64,000 nt of DNA from Rhizaria sp. SCN 62-66 (Eukaryota; Rhizaria, unplaced). Below the pieces are notes generated by a model, which saw only the letters and a list, made by a program, of their open reading frames with translations, ran no database searches and was not told the origin of the DNA. The first letter of the stretch is position 1, and each line of letters begins with the position of its first letter. A program made the position numbers and the translations under genes. The DNA lies in assembly GCA_001724265.1 (NCBI GenBank), contig MEDY01000052.1:1-64000 (forward strand). Direction: 5' to 3'. This document shows positions 34,401-46,600 of the stretch, piece by piece.

Positions 34401-37400
34401 TCTGACGCCGACACGGCGCTGCGCGGACGGCTCGCACGCGCACCGGTACCCGCAAGCAACTGCGCGGCGCAACTGCTCGCGGCGCGCGCGGCGCTGGCGG
34501 CCGCTGCAGAGAGCTTTCTGACTGGGGATTTCCCGCTGAGCTCGCCGCGCGCGCTGACTGCGGCCGCTGCGGGCGCCGACGCCGCGGCGGCTGCCGTGGT
34601 CGTCGCGGCCGGCACTGCGGCGACGAGCACTGCGAACAACAGCAACAGCAGTACCAACGGCAACGTGAATGCGAAGAGCAATAGCGCTGTCAACGTTGAC
34701 TGCGACGGCAGCGGCAGCAATGACGACGAAGAGTTTGACTGCCCCAAAACGCCACAGGCGGCGCAGCGCGCGCCCTTGCAGCAGCAGCAACAGCAGCGGC
34801 TGAAGCCGCCTCGCTCGCCGCGCAGTGACGGCGACTGCGACCGAGAGCGCACTGATGACGACGACGAGTGCGATAGTAGCCGTGAGGGCGACGGCCCGAT
34901 CTCGTCGCCGCTCTGCACGCCCGTCAAGGCTCCAGTCCAGCCTTCCGCTCCGGCCGCTGCCGCTGCTAATGCAACCTCTGTCTCTGCCTCGGCGGGCGCT
35001 GCCGGCGCGACTGCGAGAGCTCCTGTGCTGCCCTCAACGGCATCCGCGGCCGCCGCTATTGCCGCTGCAGCAACTTCAGTCTCAGCCATCTCAGCCTCAA
35101 CAACTGTTGGTCTTGACTCACTGCCTCAAGCTTCTGCTCCTGCGCACACAGTCACAGTCACCGCCCCCCACGACGCGCCGCCGCCTAACAGCAGCAGCAG
35201 CAACAGCGATAGGGCCAGCGACGGCAACGGCAGCGGCGGCCGCGGTGCGGACCCGTGGGCGCTGTGGGTCGAGTGCGCGGCCCTGCAGCGCCGGCCGCCG
35301 CCCGCACTGGGCTCGCCCGCCGCGACGGCCGCCGCGCTGGACGCGCTGTGGGCGCTGCTCGCTGGCGCCTGGCAACGGCGGCTGTGGCGCGCGTTCGCGT
35401 TGCACCAGCGCCGCCACTGCCACACTGTCATACGGTATCACGACGACGACTGTGACGGCGACTGCGCGGGCGACTGTGAGCAGGTGAATGACCGTGAGCA
35501 CCGCACGGACGCCCACAGTCAAAGTCACAATCAGGACAAAAGTGACCGTGAGAAGAAAAAGGATGAGGAGCGGAGACTCGTGCACCGGCATGACAGCTCG
35601 GCGTGTGTTGTGCTGGCCCCGTCCGATGCCGCAGGCTCTGTTGCGAACTCTCCGAAAGCAAGCGCAACGGCAAACTCTGACAGCAACGACACGGCAACTC
35701 AAGTGCGCGCCCAAGACCGCAAAATGAGTCTGGAAATGCATTTCTTGCCTGAGGAGGCCGCTGCGCTTGCCGCAGCAGCTGCAGTGCCCGGCGGTTTGTT
35801 GCCCTTGTTGCCGCTGCCTTACATTCAGCCGCAGTTCAGCAACGCCGCGGCGAAACGCGCAGCCGCGCAGAATGCACTGTTAAGCGCTGATGTGGACCCC
35901 GCAGCGCGTGTTGATGTCGAGCGTCTGCTGTTTGGCGACTGGCCGCAGCAGTTTGCAGCGCTGTGCGCACGTCTTGTTGCGCTCGCTAACGCGGATTTGC
36001 CTGCACTGACTGAGAATAACATTGCCAACAACGCCACGGTGCTCGCTAACTCAAATATTGTGACTGCAAGTGACGATGCAGTGCTGACTGTCAATGTTGC
36101 TGACTCCAACCCTCGAGCCGTGCACAATCGCACCGACAGCCGCAGTGACTACCACAGCGCGGCGAGGTTCCTCCCCAGCGGACTCTCGCTGCCGACAATG
36201 GCGGGCCTTTCGCTTGTTTCCGCGCTCCTGCCTTCGCCCACTTCAGCCTCAGCCTCAGCATTGTCCCCGCGCGGCGGACTGCCCTCGGCCCGTAGTCCTC
36301 AGACTGCCGGTGACAGCGCTGGAGGCAGCACTGCCGTCTCAGTCTGCGAAGTCACCTGCACAACCGAGCATAACAATGGCTGCAACAATACCAGCGGACG
36401 CGAGGGCTGGTTGGCTGTGCCGTGCTCGTGGTGCCCCACCGCGCCCGCCTGCGCGCCTGCAGCCGCCGCAGCGCCGCAGTTGCCTCCGCGCGCGCCAGTA
36501 TTCCTCGACAACGGCTACCTCGACGCCGCGCTGCGCCTGCTGCTGCCCGGCTTCCTGTACAACTCGCGCGCGGCGCGCTACGTCGCCAAGTTCTCGCTCC
36601 CGCTGCTGTACATCTACCAGGCCGCGCAGGCGCTTGTCGACGGTCTCCTGCCACTCCTCGGCTCCGCCTTTGCGTGGTTGGCACCGTGGTACGCGCGCGA
36701 GCTGGCCGCTGTGCGCACGCTGCTGCTCACGGTCTTTTCCCCGCTGGACTGGCTCGTGCGCGGCGCTGTCGTGCCCACGATCTCGCTCCTGCTGCGCACG
36801 CTCGTCTGGCTCTACGGCGCGGGCTCGTTGCTGCTATCCTGGCTGCTGCTGCCGCTGCGCGTGGCGGACGAGCTACTCGCCGTGTTGCTCGCGCAGCTGC
36901 ACGAGTACGCCCGCGGCGCGTGGTCCTACTACGAGCTCGCCGCGCTGCGTGAGGCGCTGTCGGCGATGGCCACGCAGCTCACTGACGCATTCTCGCTCAC
37001 ACGCGCCGCCGCTGCCACACTCCACGCCGCGCTGTCCCCGCTTGCCACGGCGGTGCAGGAGGTCGCTGTCCGAGCGGCCGCTGCGTCCGCCGCCGCCAGC
37101 GCGCGCCTGGCCGAGATCTGGCGCGAAGTCGCGGTCTACTTCGACACCGCCGTGCTCGCGGATCTCTTGTCGCCGCTGCGTTTGCTGCGGTCCGCGTCGG
37201 CGCATGTCTCGGCGGCGTGGGAAGGCGCGCGCGCCTGGGCCGCAGGCTCGCGCTCCGCGCTGCAAGCGGCCAATGCGGCCGCCGCGGCGTCGTCGGCCGC
37301 GACGTCGATGTGGGAGCGCTACTACGCAGGCGGGCAGTCGCTGTACCGCATCTTCGCGCGCTGTCAAAAGGCGCGCGTGCGTGTGCGCAAGAGTGTCGTC

Positions 37401-40400
37401 GTGCCGGACTCGCCGCGCACCGCCGCAGCGTCGTCGGCGACTGCGGTGGAGTCGGCCGGCGCTGTCGCGACTGGAGTCGCCGCCGCGAGGGGACTCGCCC
37501 GTGGCGCCGGGCCTGGCATGGGCGCCAACAACGCGGGCGGCGCGGGGGTCGACAGGACGGGGGTTGAGAGCGGCCGCGCACGCGCACGCGGGGCCCGTGA
37601 CCGGCCGCTACGGTCCACCCGCCACCCCGCCGCCGCAACCGCTGCTGCTGTTGCGGCGCCGCTGTCTGCGTCGGCGGGCGCGCTTGGCACCCGCGGCACG
37701 CGTCCTCCGCGCCGTGGCGACGCCTTCACTGACGCCGGCGCCGGTGCACTGTCGCCTCTGCTGCCCGGCGGGTCGCGCAGGCTCTCACGGCGCCCGCGCG
37801 CTGTCATCCGGACCACATCTGCCACGCTGGCGATGGCTGGTTCCGTCGCCGGGCCAGTCACCGCGGGGATGCGTCAGCGGCGCAGTGCTCGCGCCTCTGG
37901 TGCGAACGCTGTCACGATGGCGCGTCTATCGCGGGCCAGCGCGCGCGGCGCTCCTAGTGCGGGCGCGGGCGCTGCAAGTGTGGCGGCCGCGGCGGCGGTG
38001 GCGGGCGCTAGAGCGTACCACTCCGACTCCTCCGGCGCCGAGAGCGACGGCGACGAAGAAGACGATGACGAGGACAATGACGGTCACTTGGACGAAGACG
38101 AGGAGGACGAGGATGCCACTGACTCTGACAGTGCAGCGTATGATCGTCATTACCCGCGTCATAGTCACAGTAATCACAGTCAGAGTCGCAGTGGCAGCGC
38201 GCTCGACGGGCTCCGGCTGCGTCGCGGCCATCTCCACAGTCAAACGTCCGCGGTCTCCGCGGTGTTGACTCGCCCGGCCCCGCGCCGCCGTGTGCGCGCC
38301 GAATATCATCCCGCGTTTGACCACAACCATCACAATCACGGTGGCGAGTTTGGCGATGAATACGGTGAAGACGGGCTCAGTGATGGCGGCGACGTCGACG
38401 CCCTCGTTTTTGGCCCTCGCGCCAGCGGTGCTTCCGCGCTGCGCGGCGATTCAGCGCTGCAAACTCAGCCTCCGACGCGGCCTCGGCTGCGGCTTGTGTC
38501 GGTGCCGATCGCGCGCACCGCTGCGGCCGCCGTTGCCGCGCCCACGAAGACGCGCCGCACGCGCGCGCGCACCGCGGCAGACCGCCGCGCGGTAACGGGC
38601 GCTAACACCGCTGAAGCTGCTACCGTCGCTGCTGCGATTCGCGGTGAAGGTGAAGGCGGCCGCAGCGGAGATGAAGACGATGAAGATGACTTCAATAGAG
38701 ACATTGAAGACAACGGCGGCGACGAAGATGGTGACAAGTTTGACAGCAGTGACTTCGGCAGCCGGCCGCACAGCCGCACTGCTGCTCGCGGCCGCGGTCT
38801 CGCTCGGTCTCACGTTCACGCTGCCGACGCATCAGACTCGTCGTCTTCCTCGTCGTCGTCGACATTGTCATCAACGTCGTCGTCCTTTGCGTCTTTGCCC
38901 GGCTCCTCCGTATCCTCCTTCTCGCGATCTCAAACACTATCGATGACGCAGGAAGAGCCTTTGGGTGTGCAGCAGCAACAAGATAAAGAGCCTCACAATG
39001 CTCACGGTCGCGCCCCCAGTCGTCATCACGGTCACGGCCACGCAAAGCCGACGGGCGCGCGCGCGGGGCCACAATCGCAGTTGCGCCCGCGCGTGCCCGC
39101 CGCTGGCCGCTGGTCGGCCGCTGGCGCCGTCACTGGCACCGCTGTCAAAAGCAAGGCTGCCGCGACTGGTGGCGCGCGTGCCGGTGGCGGTACCAAGGCG
39201 CGCCGGCGTCTCTCGCACGCGCGCCGGCTTACCTTCGAAACAGCCGAGGCCGCGGAAGAGGCTAGCAATAGCATTGCCGACGCGAGCGCAAGTGCAGCAA
39301 GCAGTGCAGTTGCGGTGCAGGCGGAGGCCGAGAGCGGCGGTGCTGTTGGCGCGTTGCGTGGCGCAGTCGGGCGTCTGCGCTCCTGGGTTATGCCAACGCT
39401 GCCCACTGCTCCTGTCGTTGTTGCCGAGCCCGAGTCTGTTGCTGCTGAGGCGCAGACGCAGGTGCAGACTGAGAAGCCGGAGGCTGAGACTGAGGAGACT
39501 AAGTCCACTGCCACTTCTTCTGCCGCGGCTCTGCCTGTGACTGATGTGCCTGAGGAAGACGCTGAGTCTGCAATCGATGCTTTACACAGCGTTAAGGCTG
39601 CAAATCCTGACGCTGGGGACGTTGATGCAGTCCCTGACGATGACGTCGGTGACACTGCGCCTGCAGTTAACACGGTGGACTCAACCATCACTCATGCTGA
39701 CAATATTAGCGCCCACGGTGTCGATGACGGCTTTGGTGAGGCTGACGACGTATACAACGCTGAAGACCACTACGACGACGAGGATGAAGATGAGGATTGG
39801 TGCTACGACGAAGACGAAGACGACGGCTACAGCGACTACGACGACTACGGTGAAGGGGACGAAGGCGACTATGTTGATGACGACGCAGAAGACGAAGACG
39901 GCGAAGGCGATAGTTGGTTTGATGAACATGAGGACCAGCACGATGCTCATCTCACAACGGACATCAACAGCAGTATGAACCACGATGGCAGCGTTGAGCT
40001 TGTTGAGCACGGCAACGCTGTGCTAGGCTCAGTTCCCCCGCTCGCAGCAGCGCTTGACTCAGTTCCTGAACTCAACTCAGTGCCTGCGTTTGATTCGGTG
40101 CCTTCTCTTGCATCGCAGCCCTCGTTAGACTCAGTGCCTGCGTTCTCAGGCGCGATGCTGGCGACTCTTGGCGACAATGGAACCCCGCTGCCGTCACCGC
40201 TGCAATCACCCCTGCAATCGCCCGTCCTGTCTCCGCTCGCTTCGGAGCCCGCCCAGTCCAACGCCAGTGCCGTCGACGCTCATGGGCGTAAGAGCGAGCG
40301 GGTCAGTGAGGATGATGTCGAAGGCGATGCAGACGATAAGCTTGGTGACTTGCCTAGCTCACAGTTGCAATCGCACCATCAACAAGCGCCGGCGACTGCC

Positions 40401-40466
40401 GTGTTGACGCAGCACCCACTGATGAGTGATCCGAGCATTGCAGCTCCTCACTATTTCTCGCAGTAA
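27993..40466 (+). CDS. Giant low-complexity multi-pass membrane protein, read through an in-frame UAG
   Basis: Two very long frames, 27993-31457 and 31470-40466, lie in the same phase and are separated by one TAG (31455-31457) and four sense codons. Read as one, they give 4,157 residues ending in TAA. No family recognised. The N-terminal ~520 residues are Ser/Pro/Ala/Gln-rich. RRFFPCSGVSLALIPFVAE and LVLPFSSIVGIDFQISLHG, about 320 residues apart, may be two halves of a split beta-rich domain. A hydrophobic pair lies at about 30720-30830. A larger hydrophobic block (36490-36900, containing GFLYNSRAARYVAKFSLPLLYIYQ) predicts several TM segments, followed by Ala-rich helices. Acidic and Ser-rich stretches make up the rest. 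No other base change is needed to keep the frame open over 12.5 kb, arguing against a decayed gene. Confidence 0.7.
31319..31437 (+). repeat. Short tandem repeats (21-mer and GGCGAC hexamer) in coding sequence
   Basis: Two exact copies of a 21-base unit encoding DAHGGHS are followed by about eight copies of GGCGAC, encoding alternating Gly-Asp. Both keep frame (unit lengths divisible by three) and end shortly before the internal UAG. Confidence 0.85.
31455..31457 (+). other. In-frame UAG inside the giant gene
   Basis: The codon lies between KDRTET and AQTAMYDD in an otherwise open frame. The next real stop in this phase is TAA at 40464. If it terminated, the downstream 2,998-codon gene would start 12 bases later in the same frame, with no room for a promoter or terminator. 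Confidence 0.7.
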
Positions 40467-41211
40467 CTCGGATCTGTTCGCAAATTTGATAAGAATTGAT
40501 GCTGTAATGGTGAAATTTAGTTTAAGATTTACTTTGATTGCCTACTTAGAAACTAATCACGCTTGTAATATTTAAAAAATTCTTTAGATCTAAAACAAAT
40601 GTTAAAAGTGACACAGATAATGCGCTGTTATCACTCATGATACATAGATACACAAACTTTATTGAATTATAGCATTTGATTTAACGATTTCATCGTAGTG
40701 ATTTTGGTAATATTGCATGAATTATCTTGAAATAATGACGTTTTCGCTGTCAAAGCCCGAATACTCGACCGATGCAATAGTAGTTGTCTTGTTATCTCTT
40801 GATGTAAACTCAGTGGTTTACTATCGTATTTAAATAAGTTTTATAAACATACACATAGATCTGGTTTTAGCTAGTTTTGACCTTTAAAACCCCAAATTTA
40901 GAAAGTATACTCGTTTCAAAAACACTTTTTTTGTGCATAAAAAGTTGTCATTTTTTCTACTTTTTCATTTTCGTTTTGAACATGAAATATTTTGATCGCC
41001 GAAAATTTGAAAGTAAATTTAAATATGAAAAAATAAAAAAACATAATTTGCAAGTTAAACATAGGCAAATGATCAAGTTTTAAAGCATATATGTGTATTT
41101 ATAACTTATTAGCCATGACAACTGTTTTCACGACAACATGATGTTACTCTGGCCATGTTATCCGCGCGAACGCACGCGGCCCGTGATTTTGAGTGACTTT
41201 TGCACATCTGT
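40467..41211. other. Convergent AT-rich 3' spacer
   Basis: About 745 bases between the giant gene and the four-TM gene, very AT-rich (notably 40850-41100). No coding bias, RNA gene or repeat family seen. Confidence 0.5.
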
Positions 41212-42768
41212 TCAGTCGTCCCCGTCCTCTTTCTGCGCGGCAGCACGTGCGGAGGCCATCTCAGAGTGTAGCTCGCGCGCCAGCGCAACCACGCCTTCTG
41301 TGAACTCATCGTAATCGTCGTCATCATCGTCACTGTTGGCGGCCGCAGCGGCGGACACAGGGGGTGCAACAACGCCCTTGCCCTGCTTGGCCTTGTTATC
41401 CTTCTTGCTCTTGTTCAAGGCCTTGCTGCCACCGTCATTGGTGCCGCTCTGAGTCGACACAGGCGCAGGAACGTCCTTCTTCTTTGCAGCAGAGGCACTG
41501 GAGCTAGATTGGGGCTTGCGGTCGCGCACAGCGCCATCAGCGCTCTTGTCGTCGCTATCTTCAGCCTCCGACTCAGCTTCGCCGTCCTTCTCGCCGTCGA
41601 CGTCATCCTCGTCGTTGCCACTGTCGCCGTCGCTGTCGCCGTCGCTGTGAGAGTCGCGGTCGCAGCCGTCAGAGCAGGGTTTGGTCTTGCCAGCGGCAGA
41701 CTTGATACCGGGGGCCTGCGCGCCGGGGTACGCTTCGTAACCATCGTCGCTGTCGTCGTCATCCTCAACCTCGCTGTCAGAGTCGTCTGCGTCAGCGCTC
41801 CTAAGAGTAAATCGTAGAAAGGAAACAGAACAGACGGCGACGGAGTGAGAAAAGCTATGGAGCATAGAGTCACAAAGGAAACGATGATATAGAACAGAAA
41901 TAGGATAAGTCACATTAAACACGTACTTGTTAGCGGCGCCGCACGCGGGGGCCTTGTAAAGGAGCGCAACAGCGGCCACGAGCGCAACTGCAGTACTCAG
42001 CACGAGCATCGTCGAACCAACCGCGTACTCATACTAATGAGAGGAAATCAGAAAAATATGAAAGCACATGAGATAAAAATAAAATACAGTACAGAGTTAC
42101 AGATGGTATAAGAAATATTTGGATTATATATCGACGTACAAATTCCTTGGTGCGCAGGACCTCGTAGAGGTGAGCGAGGTGCGTGGTGTTAAGCAACAGC
42201 AGCCCACCGAGTCCGATGACGAGCGCAAGCCGCGCAACCGTGAGCAGCTGTACCTGCCGCGGCGACAGCGCGCGCACGGCCCGCGGCGCCTCCCCGGCGC
42301 GCGGCGGGCGGCGGTCGCGGATGAAGCGCGACTGCGAGCGGTCGAAAAGCACGGCCCAGAGCGCGGACTTGGAGTCCTCGGCGCGATGACGCCGTGCTGT
42401 CGCGAACAACAGGAGCGCGCTGGGCACGGCCATCACCAGGCACAGCGTCTGCGAGCCCGCAAATGCGCGCCGCAGTGTCACAGGGTCCGAGTGCTCCAAC
42501 ACGCGGAAGAGGAAGACCTGGAACGGGTCGTTGAGAAGCTGTACGAGCGGAGTAATGTTGAATCGCAAGGAAGTGTTCAGGAAGGTTGTGAGCGCGGTCA
42601 AGCAAGAGAGACGGGATACAAAGGGCGGATAAAGATAGAACGTACGCGCCGGTAGATGATGACCGCATTGAACGCAACCGCAAACGAGATGAGGAGCTGT
42701 GTAACGGAAACGTAGATGCTCTTTTTAGGGGCAGCCACAACCTCAACGGGAGTATCTGTTTTTGACAT
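41212..42768 (-). CDS. Four-TM membrane protein with acidic tail, unknown family
   Basis: Four exons, 42646-42768, 42140-42538, 41927-42033 and 41212-41800, join in frame to 405 residues. All three donors read GTACGT; acceptors are GTACAG, CATTAG and CTCTTAG, and the first intron is 107 nt. The hydrophobic segments are SIYVSVTQLLISFAVAFNAV, LCLVMAVPSALLLFATA, a long one around LARLALVIGLGGLLLLN, and MLVLSTAVALVAAVALLY. The loop between TM2 and TM3 is basic (HRAEDSKSALW, FIRDRRPP). The last ~190 residues are Asp/Glu/Ser/Lys-rich with a helical end (VALARELHSEMASARAAAQK). I recognise no family. TM1 could serve as a signal anchor. Stop is TGA. Confidence 0.7.
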
Positions 42769-43033
42769 CTCGCTGACAAGGATAAAGTCAAATGGGAGAA
42801 AAAGTAAAAATTATTTTATAGTTCAGAGGCAACATAAAGCCTGAAAAGTTAACTTAAATTAGTATTGACGATCAAAGTATTGAGATCCACCACAAAAAAT
42901 TTCAACATGATCTGATCGCTCTTGATTGCATGCGACGTGTGTGTGTAGGGGACAAGTGACAGTGGTGACAATACAACAATGTTAGAGTCACCATCACTGC
43001 CTGCCACTCGCCCACTCGTTCACAAGCCCTCCC

Positions 43034-43648
43034 TTAGTCGGAGTCCTTGCCCGCGCCGCCCTTGCCGATCTTGGACGTAAGCGTGCGCGCGACACCGCGA
43101 ACGAGATAACTCGCCCTCTCGAGCGCGCCCATGTTGTTCACTTCGCGCTGCACCAGCCGCATGCGCTCAGCCTCGTCGAGTTGCTGCGCCAGCCGCATGC
43201 GCGCCTCGCTCTGCCGCGCCGCCGCCGCCGCCGCTCCCGGCAGCATCTCCGGCTGCACCATCGACGACGACGCAGCGTTATTGGCCATACTCGGCGACCC
43301 CTTGGCCTTCACGCCCGCGCCCACGCCACTCTCGCCGCTTCCCGGCGCCACCGTCTTGCTGCCGGTTGCGCCATTCCCCGTGCCGCGCTTGATGTGGATC
43401 TCCATCAACACAGGTCGCTCCGCCCCGCCCGGCACTGCCGTGGGCGCCAGCGTCGCGCGCGTCACCTCATCCAACACGCCGCGGCCGCGCATCCCGGCGC
43501 CGACGCCCGGCACTGTGACGGCGCCAGGGCCCATCACGGCGCCGCGCGGCGGCTGCAAGGGGCCCGGGACAGGGCCGAACACCGGCGCCAAAGGGACAAA
43601 GCTTGGGGAGTTCGCGGACTGACCGTATCCGCTGCCACTGCCACTGCT

Positions 43649-43684
<36 letters not shown>

Positions 43685-46600
43685 GCCCTGTTGCACAGTG
43701 AACCGGAGTCCGCGCTTGCCAGTGACGGGATCCACGCTATCAACCATCGCAAACACCGGCGCCGACGCCACAGGCGCAGGGGGGAGAGCAGCGGCCTCAC
43801 TGTCGCTCCCACGGCCACCACGCCGCGATGCCGTTGATGTCCCTGGAGCTGCAGTGGTGGCGGTCGTTGAGAGTGTAGCGAGAGAACGCTGATGCTCAGC
43901 CCATCCCCAGTCACGCTTTTCCCACTCGTCCTCTGCTTCCCAGGGCCCGGCGCCGGCACCGCCCGCCGTGGCCGCCACAGGCCGCCGCGCGCCACCGCGC
44001 AATACCGCGCGCTCCCGTTCCCGCTCGCGCTCACGGTCACGGGCGGCGTTGTTATAGCCCGCGTCGCGGTCGCGGGTAACGGCGGATGTCGCGCGTGCCG
44101 CGGCCGCGTAGGACAGATCACTGGCACCGCGGAGAGCCTGCGCGACGAGCCGCACACCCGGTAAGCCCTGGCCGGGGAAGTAAAACGGCCCGTGCCGCGG
44201 CTCCCTGTGCTGCTGCTGTTGCGAAGTCTTGGCCGCAGTTGCTGCGGCGGCAGCGCTCGAGGCCGAGACGGGGCCGTTGGGTGAGTACTGATCCGGGACA
44301 TCAACGGGGATCACGCGGGCCGCAGCAAGCTCTGGCGGCAGCTCCGCGCCGCGCGACTCCGGGATGGTGTACACGCGCGCCACCGGCGTCGCCGCCGTAA
44401 CCCGCGTCAACGGGTGATGATCCGCGATGCGCACCACGCGCACACGCGCGTCCGAGTCTTCGAGGAACGCGGGCCGCCGCGCCAGCACCCACTGCGCCGC
44501 CGCGCGCTCCTCCGCCGTCACGGGGACCGCAGAGGTGCCGTCCGCGAGCGACGACAGGCGCCGGTACAGCTCCTCGTTGCGGTGACGTCCCTCGGCGACG
44601 TGCTGCTTCTCCCGGTGCAGCGCCACGAAGTACCGGATAATCTCGCGCTGCCGCGCCTCCATGCCGCGGCGGCGGATCGGCTCCGCCAGCGCTTCCAGCT
44701 GCGACACAAACGCCGCGTCGCTCGCCTCGCGGCGGGCCAGGGACCCACGCTCGAACTAGTCGAAGAACGAGACGAGGAAGCGCTGCTCGAACGCCTGCGC
44801 GGCCGCGGGGGTCAGTCCCGCCGGTAGCGCGGGCTCGTCAGTAGAAGAAGCCTTCGCGCCGCCGCGGTTTGACTGGCGGTTGCCGTTAGAGCCCGCTCTG
44901 GCGGCCACGATGGCGGCCGAGGCGGCGGCGGCGTTGCGGCGCGCGGCGAGAGCGGCCGCGCCCGTGGCCGACGCCGCCGCCGCCGCGACCGCCGCCGCGG
45001 CGGGGGTGGGGACAGCGCCAATCGCGCCGCCGCCCAGCGCGTCCGCGCGCAGTACATCATGCACGCTCACGGGCACAGTGCTCGCGCTCCCAGTCGCGGT
45101 CGCAGTGGAGCTGCTGCCGCTGGTGGCGGTCGAGTCGGCGGTGTCGGTGCGGCGCGGGCGCTGCGTGGCGGCGGCGGCGCGCGCGCGGGCGCGGAGACGC
45201 GCCTGCTGTTGCTGCGGGGCGCCTAGCAGCGCGGCGGCTGGGTCAACCAGAGTGAGGTCTTGGAGCCCGTTGATGTCTTGCAACTGCAGCTCTTGCAGCA
45301 GAGCACCCGCTTCGGCAGCCAGCGCGGCAGGATCAACACTGCTTGCGCTCGCGTTGACGACGTTAGCATTCATATTCTTGTTGTCATCAAGGTAGATGAG
45401 GGAGCCGTCCTCAGCAGTGATGACGTTGCTCTTGTTGTCATTAGAGCCATTGGAGCTGGGGAAGCGCAGAGCGCGCGCGGCACTCGCATTGTTATTGTTG
45501 TTGGCGCGTGTAGACCTGTTATCGGCGGACTTATGGGGCGACTTGTGGTGCCCCGTCCCGGTCACGGCCGCCGCGGCCGCGGCCGCCGCCGCAGCGGACA
45601 CTGCCGAGGACGAGTGCAGATGCGAGCCCTCACCGAGCGCGGCGCGAAGGGCGTCAGCCGTGCGGTACTGCAATGAAGCGCGGTCGAAATACAGTCCACG
45701 GCGGGCAAGCTCGCCGGCTTCCTCAGCGGCCTCTGCGGCGGCGTCATCACCATCTTCGTCTTCGTCCTCGTCTTCATTGTCGTCGTCGTCGCCATCCTCG
45801 CCGTCGCCGCTGTTATAGCTGTCGACGACGGCGTTGGCGCCGTGCAGACCGTAGCGATGACCGCTTCCGTGGCTGTGTCCACCGTGGTTTAGACCGTGAC
45901 CGTGGACGTGGCCGTGGTGGTGTGAGAGCGCGTATGCGGCTGCGGCGGCCACATCAGACTCGTCAAGTCCGGCCTCATCAGCGCGCCCACGGTCACTTAG
46001 CTGCTCACGGTCACTGAAGCGGAAGTCGAGCCCCAGATCACGGTCGCGCTGTGCAAGCCGCTGACAAAGCTGTTGCTGCTTCTTTTGCTCTTGAAGAGCG
46101 GCCTCGCGCTTGCGCAGTGCGTTACGACGTGCAAATGCACGCAGCATTGTTTCCGTGTCGTTGTCATATTCGCTATCGCCGTCCTCGTCGCCATCAAGGT
46201 TGTTGCCGTTGTTCTGATACGCACTGCCGATGGTGTTGTTGTTGTATCCAGAGCTATTGTCACCGTGAAGCTCGTGACAGTTGTTATTATTGTCGTTGTG
46301 GTCATCGCCGAGCGCGAAAACGCTCGAGTTGAGCACCCTCGCCAGCGCGCCGCGCCCGCGCTCGCGGCTACGGCTGCGGGAGCGACTTCGGCTTCGGCTG
46401 CGGTGGCGGTGGCGAGTACCGGCGCCTGCACCGGCGCCGCGATACTGTTGCTGGTATTGATAGAGACCTTGCTGCACTGCTGCCGCGGCGGCCGCGGCGG
46501 CCGCAGCGGCGTCGTCGTCGTTGTTGTTATTGTTGTCATCATCGTAGACGTACCCGTAGCCAGAGCCATAGCCGAATCTCGCGCTGTTGTAGTATCCGTC

